Both the position numbers and the translations under genes were made by a program. Positions 17,059 through 24,778 of a DNA stretch of 60,070 nt are shown one piece after another (positions within the stretch are counted from its first letter, which is position 1; each line of letters opens with the position of its first letter). The notes under the pieces are model-generated. The model had not been told where the DNA came from, searched no databases, and was given only the letters and a program-made list of their open reading frames with translations. The DNA comes from JBELHJ01 sp042091495 (GTDB taxonomy: Bacteria > Bacteroidota > Bacteroidia > Flavobacteriales > Flavobacteriaceae), in the NCBI GenBank assembly GCA_042091495.1, contig JBELHJ010000010.1:1-60070 (forward strand), in the 5' to 3' direction.

Positions 17059-18567
17059 TTAAAATTTGCCATTAAAACTTAATCTTAATCTTCTATTATA
17101 TTCCTCAATCAAATAATCTCTGTAATTGTCAGTACTATTCATAATACAATAGCAATATTGTTTAACTCTAAAAGCAATATCGTCTTGTAATTCTTTTGCT
17201 AGAGCTCTTGCATCAAAAACATCTTCACTGTTTTCTAAACACATCTTAGAATGATTTTCAATTGAAGATTCAATTGCAGTAAATGCTTTTTTTCCTGAAT
17301 TTATAGCGTCTTTGTAAATACCTTTCATGTCAAATTCAGTAAGTTTTGAGTTTTTGAAACGCTTTTTTAAATGATCTGGCATTTCATAAACAAAATCTCT
17401 TTCAATATCCTCATCATTTCTAATATTCTCAAGATACATTTCAGGATATTTAAAAATATGATTCCAATCAACACTTTCATTCCATGGGCCAAAACGTAGT
17501 AAGTTATTACCGAGATCGACGATAGTGAAAGATTTCTTATTTTGGGTTACACGAGAACCTCTACCAATCATCTGAAAATATAAGGTTAGGGATCTTGTTG
17601 CTCTATTGAGAATTACAGATTCAACAGAAGGCTCGTCAAATCCTGTAGTTAAAATACTGACTGAAGTCAATATTCCGTTAGGCGTTTCTTTAAACCATTT
17701 TAGAATATCCTTACGCTCTTGTTTACTTGTAGTGTTATCAAGGTGTCTAATATCATAACCTGCTTTCTTAAAAGTGTAATAGACTTCTCTGGAGGTATTG
17801 ATACCATTATTAAAAATCAAAGTTTTTTTATTTAAGGAAACTTCCTCATAAGCAAACAAAAGTTTGTTTTGCATTAAACTATTGGAGTATAAAGATTCCG
17901 ATGACTTTACAGTGTAATCTCCATTAATTCCAATTTTTAAAGTAGTTAGAGAAACATCGTAACTGTAGACCTCAGGAACAGCTAAAAATCCTTTTTGAAT
18001 AAGTGTTGAAATATCATCTCCTACTATTAACCTATTATAATTATCATTCATAGGAAGCTTGATATTAGAACTTAAAGGAGTCGCAGTTACTCCAAGAATA
18101 AAACACGACTTAAAAAATTTAAATAGCTTTCTAAAAGAATTATAATGGGCTTCATCAATAATTACTAGTCCAATGTTATTGAGCTCTAATTTGTCATCAT
18201 TAAGCCTATTATTTAATGTTTCTACCATTGCAACAAAGCACTGGTATTGGTCTTGATCTTTTAACTCTTTAACTTTACTGTCAATAATTTTATTATTAAC
18301 ATTAAAGCCTGTAAGCATTTTAGAAGTTTGTTTACATAATTCAATACGATGTGTTAGTATTACTACTTTCTTTTTGTTTTGATTTATATATCTCCTTACA
18401 ATCTCAGAAAAAATAACAGTTTTACCTCCCCCTGTTGGAAGTTGATATAATAAATTATACTGATCAGGGTGCTGTTGAATTACATCAAAAATACGATTCA
18501 AATCATGTAACTGATAATCGTATAAGTGCTTAGTTTGAGTTTTATGTAATTCTAAAAGTTGAGACAT
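17059..18567 (-). CDS. SF2 DEAD/DEAH helicase, RadD/SSL2-like (copy B)
   Basis: A 502-residue paralogue of the helicase at 7917-9458. Shared blocks include LLYQLPTGGGKTVIFSEIV, THRIELCKQTSKML-type, VIIDEAHYNSF, GVTATPLSSN, LTTGFDEP and YFQMIGRGSR; similarity extends through the C-terminal region (ENSEDVFDA). All SF2 motifs needed for ATPase action appear intact. It starts with ATG and has the best promoter of the window just upstream (-7 at 18587, -33 at 18618). Role inferred from RadD-like helicases is DNA repair or recombination. Confidence 0.88.
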   Translation of the reverse strand: MSQLLELHKTQTKHLYDYQLHDLNRIFDVIQQHPDQYNLLYQLPTGGGKTVIFSEIVRRYINQNKKKVVILTHRIELCKQTSKMLTGFNVNNKIIDSKVKELKDQDQYQCFVAMVETLNNRLNDDKLELNNIGLVIIDEAHYNSFRKLFKFFKSCFILGVTATPLSSNIKLPMNDNYNRLIVGDDISTLIQKGFLAVPEVYSYDVSLTTLKIGINGDYTVKSSESLYSNSLMQNKLLFAYEEVSLNKKTLIFNNGINTSREVYYTFKKAGYDIRHLDNTTSKQERKDILKWFKETPNGILTSVSILTTGFDEPSVESVILNRATRSLTLYFQMIGRGSRVTQNKKSFTIVDLGNNLLRFGPWNESVDWNHIFKYPEMYLENIRNDEDIERDFVYEMPDHLKKRFKNSKLTEFDMKGIYKDAINSGKKAFTAIESSIENHSKMCLENSEDVFDARALAKELQDDIAFRVKQYCYCIMNSTDNYRDYLIEEYNRRLRLSFNGKF

Positions 18568-18586
18568 TCTACAATTTAAAACGCCA

Positions 18587-18620
18587 CAAAATTAAAACTA
18601 TAAAGCGTATAAACAGTCAA
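18587..18620 (-). promoter_or_regulatory. Promoter of helicase copy B (-33 TTG, -7 TAATTTTG)
   Basis: Plus-strand CAAAATTA at 18587-18594 reads TAATTTTG on the minus strand, and CAA at 18618-18620 reads TTG, with 23 bases between them. This fits TTG-N(17-23)-TAnnTTTG of Bacteroidota sigma-A promoters. The ATG is 19 bases from the -7 box. Confidence 0.6.
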
Positions 18621-18673
18621 TTTTAAGCAACTTTAATTAAATTTTTATCAAAAAATGTTAATAACTATTAAAA

Positions 18674-20680
18674 TTAATAGCGATGAAGCTTCAAGATAGC
18701 TGTTTCAAATTCATTTTTAGACAAGTATTGTTTTTCAAGATTTGAGTTAAAAGGTATTGGTGTGTTCATACTTCCAATACGCATAATAGGTGCATCTAGA
18801 TGATCAAAATAATATTCTGTTAAATGAGCTGAAATATCGGAGGCTATACTATTATTAAGCGTATCTTCATGACATATAATAACTTTATTTGTTTTCGAAA
18901 CTGAACTAACAATCGTTTGAAAATCCAAAGGGCTTAATGTTCTTAAATCAATTAAATCAGCATCAATATGTTTATTATTATTTAATATTTCTAATGCCCA
19001 ATGCACACTTAAGCCGTACGTTATAATTGTCATATCGTTTCCAGAAGAAATCTTGGATGCTTTTCCAATGGGAGTTGTGTAATAACTTACAGGAACTTGT
19101 TGCTTCGTTGAGCGATAAAGTGCTTTATGCTCGAAAAATAAGACGGGATTAGGATCATTGATTGCTGCATTTAATAATCCTTTAGCATCAATTGGAAACG
19201 CGGGATATATAACTTTCAATCCGGGTACTTTAGTAAACCACGATTCATTTGTTTGAGAATGAAATGGCCCGGCATTAACTCCACCACCACAAGGAAGACG
19301 AATTACAACATCAGCATTTTGTTTCCATCTGTAATAAGATTTTGCGAGATAATTAACAATAGGGTTAAATCCTGAGCTTACAAAGTCAGCAAATTGTATT
19401 TCAACAATACTTTTAAAATTTGCAATAGAAAGCCCCATTGCTACTTCTATTATACCCGATTCACAGAGTGGTGTATTCCTAACACGATCTTTACCAAATT
19501 TCTCTAAAAACCCTTTAGTTACTTTAAAAACTCCTCCGTACTCAGCTATATCTTGGCCCATTATCAACAGATTATTGTGTTTCGCTAGAGACAAGTCTAG
19601 AGCCTCTGAAATAGCATCAACTAATCTTAATTCTTTGTGATCCGCTTTATTAATATCACTAAATTGAACAGATTCATCTGATGGTTTAAAAATATCATCA
19701 AGTTCTTCTTTTGCATCTGGTATAATTTCTGAGTATGATAATGCTTTTTCCCAACTAGTATCAATTTTTTGCTGATGAGTTAATTTAAGTTCTTCAATAT
19801 AATTTTTGTTAAAAACATGAGTTTCCAAAAGATCATTTTCTATAGAAGTTAAAGGATCTTTTTTTGTCCAAAACTGAAATAATTCTTTAGGAACATAATC
19901 TGTGCCACTGGCCTCTTCGTGACCTCGCATTCTAAATGTTTTAAATTCCAACAAGACAGGTCTGGGGTTAGTACGTAAATCATTTGATATTTTTTTAACC
20001 ATACTAAAAATTTCTTTCACATTATTACCATCAATAACGTGAGATTCCATTCCATAACCCACACCCCTGTCAGCTAAATTTTTACAGTTATATTGTTCGT
20101 TAATAGCTGTTGATAACCCATATCCGTTGTTTTCAATACAAAATAAAACAGGTAAATTCCATACAGATGCTATGTTTAATGCTTCATGAAAATCACCTTG
20201 ACTTGTACCTCCATCACCTGTAAAAACAGCTGTAATTTTTTGAGATTTATTCAATTGATCAGCCAAAGCTATACCACAGGCAACACCTAATTGAGGTCCT
20301 AAATGCGAAATCATTCCAACAATGGCATTAGATATACTTCCAAAATGAAAAGAACGATCTCTACCCTTTGTAAAACCTTCTTTTTTCCCTTGCCATTGAG
20401 CAAATAGTTGAACTAAATCAATATTTCTTGAAGTAAAAACCCCTAAATTCCTATGCATAGGTAAAATGAATTCATCATCATTCAAAGCCATTGAAACACC
20501 AGTTGATATTGCTTCTTGGCCAATTCCAGAAAACCATTTTGAAATTTTACCTTGACGAAGTAAAATCAACATTTTTTCTTCAATCATTCTTGATAAAAGC
20601 ATGTTACTGTATAGACCGATTAAGTCTTCTTTATCAATTTCTGATGTAGGTAATGAAGATGAATTTGATATGTTATCCAT
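18674..20680 (-). CDS. Fused E1 alpha-beta 2-oxoacid dehydrogenase (branched-chain type)
   Basis: A 668-residue thiamine-diphosphate enzyme fusing both E1 subunits. The alpha half (about 1-330) has the ThDP motif GDGGTSQGDFHEAL...ENN and RMRGHEEASG; the beta half (about 345-668) has IMGQDIAEYGGVFKVTKG, FADFVSSGFNPIVN and CHEDTLNNS. It decarboxylates a 2-oxoacid and passes the acyl group to a lipoyl E2. The sequence is closer to the 2-oxoisovalerate (branched-chain) type than to pyruvate dehydrogenase, which in Bacteroidota is usually split. No E2 or E3 gene lies nearby, so the partner complex is encoded elsewhere. Substrate is inferred. Confidence 0.88.
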   Translation of the reverse strand: MDNISNSSSLPTSEIDKEDLIGLYSNMLLSRMIEEKMLILLRQGKISKWFSGIGQEAISTGVSMALNDDEFILPMHRNLGVFTSRNIDLVQLFAQWQGKKEGFTKGRDRSFHFGSISNAIVGMISHLGPQLGVACGIALADQLNKSQKITAVFTGDGGTSQGDFHEALNIASVWNLPVLFCIENNGYGLSTAINEQYNCKNLADRGVGYGMESHVIDGNNVKEIFSMVKKISNDLRTNPRPVLLEFKTFRMRGHEEASGTDYVPKELFQFWTKKDPLTSIENDLLETHVFNKNYIEELKLTHQQKIDTSWEKALSYSEIIPDAKEELDDIFKPSDESVQFSDINKADHKELRLVDAISEALDLSLAKHNNLLIMGQDIAEYGGVFKVTKGFLEKFGKDRVRNTPLCESGIIEVAMGLSIANFKSIVEIQFADFVSSGFNPIVNYLAKSYYRWKQNADVVIRLPCGGGVNAGPFHSQTNESWFTKVPGLKVIYPAFPIDAKGLLNAAINDPNPVLFFEHKALYRSTKQQVPVSYYTTPIGKASKISSGNDMTIITYGLSVHWALEILNNNKHIDADLIDLRTLSPLDFQTIVSSVSKTNKVIICHEDTLNNSIASDISAHLTEYYFDHLDAPIMRIGSMNTPIPFNSNLEKQYLSKNEFETAILKLHRY

Positions 20681-20782
20681 AGGTAAAAGGTCAAATTTTA
20701 ATAAATTTAAAGAGAAAAAATATGAATTATCTAATTATTCGGTTTATAATTAATCGATTAAAATAAAATTTATATAATGTAT

Positions 20783-20790
20783 TACCTTTG
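20783..20790 (+). promoter_or_regulatory. -7 promoter element for the oxygenase/yciH/phosphorylase transcript
   Basis: TACCTTTG, an exact TAnnTTTG match, 18 bases before the ATG at 20808. No convincing TTG at the -33 spacing. Confidence 0.55.
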
Positions 20791-20807
20791 CAACAAACAA
20801 TAAGTTT

Positions 20808-21758
20808 ATGAATAGAATACCAAGTGTAAATCTCTCTGATTTTATATCAGACGATCCAAATAAAAAATTAGCTTTTGTAAAAGCTATTGGTAATGCTTAT
20901 GAAGAAATTGGATTTGTAGCTTTGAAAGGACATTTTTTGGAAGATGAATTGATAAAAAATTTATACAAACAAATTAAAAATTTTTTCAATCTTCCTGTTA
21001 AAACGAAACGAAAATATGAAATTGAAGGAATTGGTGGACAAAGGGGTTATGTTTCTTTCGGTAAAGAAAGTGCTAAAGGAAAAAAAGAAGGCGATTTAAA
21101 AGAATTTTATCATTTTGGACAATATGTTGACAATAACCCAAAACTTGCATCTGAGTATCCTAAAAATGTTAATGTTCTAGAGCTCCCTGAATTTAATGAA
21201 GTTGGTAAAGAAGCTTACAAAAAGTTAGAAGAAACAGCAAAATATGTTCTAAGAGCACTTGCGCTTCATTTAAATTTAGAAGAAAATTATTTTGACAAGT
21301 TTATTCATAATGGAAATTCGATCTTAAGACCTATTCATTACCCTCCTATTACTTCTGAACCAAAAGAAGCTGTAAGAGCAGCTGCCCACGGTGATATTAA
21401 CTTAATTACTTTGCTAATGGGAGCTCAAGGGAGAGGTCTTCAAGTTCAAAATCATAAAGGAGACTGGATCGATGCTATTGCAGAAGATGATGAATTAATG
21501 ATAAACGTTGGCGACATGTTATCTAGACATACTAATAACAAACTTAAATCAACCATCCATAGAGTTATAAATCCACCTAAAGAATTGTGGAGCACCTCTA
21601 GGTTTTCAATACCTTTTTTCATGCACCCAATTAGTGAAATGAAATTGGATGTACTTGAAAGTTGTATCGACTCAAATAATCCTAAAAAATTTAGTGATAC
21701 TACTGCAGGTGAGTTTTTAAATGAGCGCTTAATCGAATTAGGTTTGATCAAAAAATAA
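20808..21758 (+). CDS. 2-oxoglutarate/Fe(II)-dependent oxygenase, isopenicillin N synthase family
   Basis: A 316-residue non-haem iron oxygenase of the IPNS/flavonol-synthase fold. The N-terminal DIOX_N half has FISDDPNKKLAFVKAIGNAY. The iron triad is H194-x-D196 in AAHGDINLITLL and H251 in STIHRVINP; R265-x-S267 in SRFSIPFF would bind the 2-oxoglutarate carboxylate. Complete active site, normal length. Substrate unknown: there is no biosynthetic cluster around it, so a housekeeping or catabolic role is as likely as a natural-product one. The stop overlaps the next ATG by one base. Confidence 0.86.
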   Translation: MNRIPSVNLSDFISDDPNKKLAFVKAIGNAYEEIGFVALKGHFLEDELIKNLYKQIKNFFNLPVKTKRKYEIEGIGGQRGYVSFGKESAKGKKEGDLKEFYHFGQYVDNNPKLASEYPKNVNVLELPEFNEVGKEAYKKLEETAKYVLRALALHLNLEENYFDKFIHNGNSILRPIHYPPITSEPKEAVRAAAHGDINLITLLMGAQGRGLQVQNHKGDWIDAIAEDDELMINVGDMLSRHTNNKLKSTIHRVINPPKELWSTSRFSIPFFMHPISEMKLDVLESCIDSNNPKKFSDTTAGEFLNERLIELGLIKK

Positions 21759-22090
21759 TGGATTTACAAGATCAATTAAAACAATTATTTCCAGAGCACC
21801 AAACAGATAATACCACTGAAAATCTGAGTAATGATAACGAAGGCTTATGGCTTCAAGATGATCCTTTAGTTTGTAAATACGAAAAACGAAAAGGTAAACC
21901 CGTTACTATTATTGAGGGATACAATGGTGCAAATGATGATTTTAAACAACTCACCACTTTATTAAAAAAGTCATTAAGTGTTGGTGGGGCATTTAAAAAA
22001 GAAATAATTATTATCCAGGGCGACTACAGAAATGAGATAATGGAAATTCTTAATAACCTTGGCTTTAATACAAAACGCGTTGGCGGATAA
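21758..22090 (+). CDS. SUI1/eIF1-like translation factor (YciH type)
   Basis: A 110-residue protein with an SUI1 domain in the C-terminal 70 residues: VCKYEKRKGKPVTIIEGYNG, then LKKSLSVGGAFKKEIIIIQGDYR and the closing ILNNLGFNTKRVGG. It resembles bacterial YciH and eukaryotic eIF1, which monitor start-codon choice on the small ribosomal subunit. The N-terminal 35 residues are polar and probably unstructured. ATG overlaps the oxygenase stop (TAATG-like junction), indicating coupling. Confidence 0.9.
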   Translation: MDLQDQLKQLFPEHQTDNTTENLSNDNEGLWLQDDPLVCKYEKRKGKPVTIIEGYNGANDDFKQLTTLLKKSLSVGGAFKKEIIIIQGDYRNEIMEILNNLGFNTKRVGG

Positions 22091-22094
22091 TTTC

Positions 22095-22979
22095 ATGTTT
22101 TTTAAAGAATCTGAATTGATATTAAATGATGATGGTAGTATATACCATTTAAATCTTTTACCTGAGCATTTGGCAGATACAGTAATTACTGTAGGTGATC
22201 CAGATCGAGTTGATCATGTATCGTCATATTTTGACATAATTGATTTTGAAATTCATAAAAGAGAATTTAAAACACATACTGGAGTTTTTAATGGTCATAG
22301 AATCACCGTAATATCAACTGGTATTGGAACAGATAATATTGATATTGTGCTTAATGAACTAGACGCTTTAGTAAATATTGATTTTAAAACACGTTCAGTA
22401 AAGCAAAATTTAAAATCATTAAATATTATAAGAATTGGGACTTCAGGTACTATTCAACCAAATATTCCTGTAGATAGTTTTATTGCTAGTGAACTAGCAA
22501 TAGGATTTGATAATTTGCTTCCATTTTATGATTCTAAAGACATTAACGAAGTTGATTTTTCTAATGCTGTTATGGAACAAACCGATTGGAATTCAGAAAA
22601 AGCCAATCCATATGTTATTAAATCAGATGAAAGCTTATTAAAATTATTTTGTAAAGATAATGCTATAAGTAAAGGAATTACTGCAACTAATGTCGGTTTT
22701 TATGGTCCTCAAGGTAGACAATTAAGAATTCCTTTAAGTGATAGTCTGTTAAATGATAAATTAACTCAATTTAACTTTAATGGACAAAAAATTACAAATT
22801 TGGAAATGGAGACATCAGGCATTTATGGACTTTCAAGACTTTTAGGACACAAGTCCATTTCATTAAATGCAATCCTCGCAAATAGAGCAACAAAAACATT
22901 CAGTAAATCTCCAAATGAAACGGTTGATAATTTAATTCAATTAGCACTAAATATTTTAACCGAAAATGGAAAAAATTAA
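22095..22979 (+). CDS. Nucleoside phosphorylase (uridine phosphorylase-like)
   Basis: About 294 residues of the PNP/UDP phosphorylase family. It shows VGDPDRVDHVSSYF (phosphate-binding), GTDNIDIVLNELDALV, IRIGTSGTIQPNIPV and TNLEMETSGIYGLSRLLGH, the last containing the ribose-binding Met-Glu. The enzyme splits nucleosides with phosphate for salvage. I choose ATG 22095 over an upstream TTG at 22059, because the extension would lie inside yciH and the family usually starts shortly before the ESEL region. The last 14 bases overlap the next gene. Confidence 0.86.
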   Translation: MFFKESELILNDDGSIYHLNLLPEHLADTVITVGDPDRVDHVSSYFDIIDFEIHKREFKTHTGVFNGHRITVISTGIGTDNIDIVLNELDALVNIDFKTRSVKQNLKSLNIIRIGTSGTIQPNIPVDSFIASELAIGFDNLLPFYDSKDINEVDFSNAVMEQTDWNSEKANPYVIKSDESLLKLFCKDNAISKGITATNVGFYGPQGRQLRIPLSDSLLNDKLTQFNFNGQKITNLEMETSGIYGLSRLLGHKSISLNAILANRATKTFSKSPNETVDNLIQLALNILTENGKN

Positions 22980-23814
22980 TATAGGAGGTGTCCCCGAACA
23001 TTTTAATTACCCTTGGCATTTTGGTATAGAAAATGAATTATTTAAATCGAAAGGAATTGATCTAAATTGGAAAGATTATCCTGGAGGTACTGGTGATATG
23101 TGTAAAGATTTAAGGTCAAATCAACTAGACATTGCAATAGTTTTAACTGAAGGCATAATAAAAGACATAATTATAGGAAATCCATCAAAAATTATTCAAA
23201 CTTACGTAGAATCTCCTTTATTATGGGGAGTCCATGTGTCTTATAATTCTAATTTTAAGTATATAAAAGACCTGAAAGGCAAAACTGCTGCAATTAGTAG
23301 AATGGGTTCAGGTTCTCATTTAATGACATATGTTAACGCTATTAATAACAAATGGGATATCAAAAGTGATATAAAATTTCAAACAGTTAACGATATTCAT
23401 GGAGGTGTTAATGCGCTTTCTAATGGTACAGCAGATTATTTTTTATGGGAAAAATTTACAACAAAGCCATATGTTGATAAAAAGACCTTCAGGTCATTAG
23501 GAGATTGTGCTACACCTTGGCCGTGTTTCATGATTGCGTCAACAAATCAATTTCTCAAAAAAAACAATAATGTAATTGAACCATTATTAAATACTATAAA
23601 TTCAATTACTAAGAGCATTAAAAATATCATTAATATAGATCAAACTTTATCAAAATGTTACGACTTGAATAATAAAGATGTAACTAATTGGTTGAAATTA
23701 ACAAACTGGTCTCAAAAAAAACCATCTGAAAAAGAGATAATTGAAATCCAAAAAAAATTAATGCTTAGTGAAATAATTTCAGATATAGCCTCATACCCTG
23801 AATTAGTAAATTAA
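22966..23814 (+). CDS. Periplasmic-binding-protein-fold protein without export signal
   Basis: A 282-residue protein with a type II solute-binding fold: IGGVPEHFNYPWHFGIENEL, then LRSNQLDIAIVLTEG, DLKGKTAAISRMGSGSH and VNALSNGTADYFLWEKFT. These are like the NMT1/SsuA group. There is no signal peptide, lipobox or ABC permease/ATPase gene nearby, so it probably acts in the cytosol as a sensor or enzyme-like binder. It is translationally coupled to the nucleoside phosphorylase (14-base overlap), suggesting a ligand related to nucleosides or pyrimidine/thiamine precursors; that is inference only. Similar leaderless proteins are known in fungi and bacteria. Confidence 0.72.
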   Translation: MEKINIGGVPEHFNYPWHFGIENELFKSKGIDLNWKDYPGGTGDMCKDLRSNQLDIAIVLTEGIIKDIIIGNPSKIIQTYVESPLLWGVHVSYNSNFKYIKDLKGKTAAISRMGSGSHLMTYVNAINNKWDIKSDIKFQTVNDIHGGVNALSNGTADYFLWEKFTTKPYVDKKTFRSLGDCATPWPCFMIASTNQFLKKNNNVIEPLLNTINSITKSIKNIINIDQTLSKCYDLNNKDVTNWLKLTNWSQKKPSEKEIIEIQKKLMLSEIISDIASYPELVN

Positions 23815-23890
23815 TTATAAATTATTGTGTTTCTCTTATAATAAGTTTAATTTTAACACGTTATATTGATAACTAACCAAACCAAACCAC

Positions 23891-24088
23891 GTGATTTACT
23901 TTATTTCTATTATATCGTTTTTGGTATTTATTAACTTTATTTTATTAAAATATAGTTGTAATAAATCTTCAAAGTCTATTTCTAAATACCAGAAAAAACG
24001 TTTCCTAAAATTTGAAGGCAATAATTCCATTTTCAATCCACCGTCCAGTCAATTTCATCAAGAAAACGCTGTTTCAACAGAGCATTAA
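23891..24088 (+). CDS. Possible small membrane protein
   Basis: A 65-codon frame starting with GTG. Residues 1-22 form one hydrophobic helix (IYFISIISFLVFINFILLKY) followed by a Cys, many Lys/Ser residues and a polar tail. One N-terminal helix with a basic cytosolic side is plausible for a small anchored protein. The last 56 bases run antisense to the 3' end of ung, which weakens the case. No known family. Confidence 0.35.
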   Translation: MIYFISIISFLVFINFILLKYSCNKSSKSISKYQKKRFLKFEGNNSIFNPPSSQFHQENAVSTEH

Positions 24089-24725
24089 CCTTACTAAAAG
24101 TTTTGTTTCCAAACCAATAACCTCTATTGGCACTTAATGGAGATGGATGACCAGCTAATATTATGTCATGTTTATTATTATCTATTAATGTTTTAAACTT
24201 TTGTGCATAACCACCCCATAAAACAAATATTACATACTCATTTTCGTTATTAATTTTTGAAATTATAGATTTTGTAAATGTTAACCACCCAACAGACTTA
24301 TGACTTGAAGGTTTGTTTTTTTCAACAGTCAATATTGAATTGAGAAGTAAAATGCCTTGTTTAGCCCATTTATCAAGAGAACCAGATAAAGGTATATTAA
24401 TACCAATATCGTCTTTAAGCTCTTTAAAAATATTTATCAAAGACGGAGGATGTTTTACACCTTCATTAACAGAAAATGATAATCCATTTGCTTGTAAAGG
24501 TTGATGATAAGGATCTTGGCCCAAAATAACAACCTTTAAATTTTGATAATCGCATAAATTAAAAGCATTAAAAATATCATTGTATGGTGGATAACAAATT
24601 TTTGTGTTATAATTTTGATTTATTAAATATTCTATGTCTTTGAAATATAATTTTTCAAATTCAGGGTTTAGAAGAGTCGACCAACTTTTATTTTTTAACG
24701 TACTTTTTAGACTATCAAAACTCAT
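24033..24725 (-). CDS. ung: Uracil-DNA glycosylase (family 1)
   Basis: A 230-residue enzyme that removes uracil from DNA to start base-excision repair. The water-activating loop is GQDPYHQPLQANGLSFSV with catalytic Asp71, and the DNA-intercalation loop is HPSPLSANRGYWFG with catalytic His193. Length and motifs are standard. It is divergent from mutS2, 53 bases apart, and its 3' end overlaps the small ORF on the other strand. Confidence 0.97.
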   Translation of the reverse strand: MSFDSLKSTLKNKSWSTLLNPEFEKLYFKDIEYLINQNYNTKICYPPYNDIFNAFNLCDYQNLKVVILGQDPYHQPLQANGLSFSVNEGVKHPPSLINIFKELKDDIGINIPLSGSLDKWAKQGILLLNSILTVEKNKPSSHKSVGWLTFTKSIISKINNENEYVIFVLWGGYAQKFKTLIDNNKHDIILAGHPSPLSANRGYWFGNKTFSKVNALLKQRFLDEIDWTVD

Positions 24726-24743
24726 TATTTCATGCTTACGCCT

Positions 24744-24751
24744 TAGATTTG
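24744..24751 (+). promoter_or_regulatory. -7 promoter element for mutS2
   Basis: TAGATTTG matches TAnnTTTG exactly, 28 bases before the mutS2 ATG at 24779. No clear -33 TTG. It lies in the 53-base region shared with divergent ung. Confidence 0.5.
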
Positions 24752-24778
24752 TAATATTATATATAAAATTAATTATTA

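Noticed and set aside
20808..21758. Antibiotic biosynthesis role for the IPNS-like oxygenase
   Set aside because: No peptide synthetase or tailoring gene is near; the fold is shared by many unrelated oxygenases.
22059..22094. Upstream extension of the nucleoside phosphorylase
   Set aside because: It would overlap yciH by 32 bases with residues unlike the family; ATG at 22095 gives the expected N-terminus.
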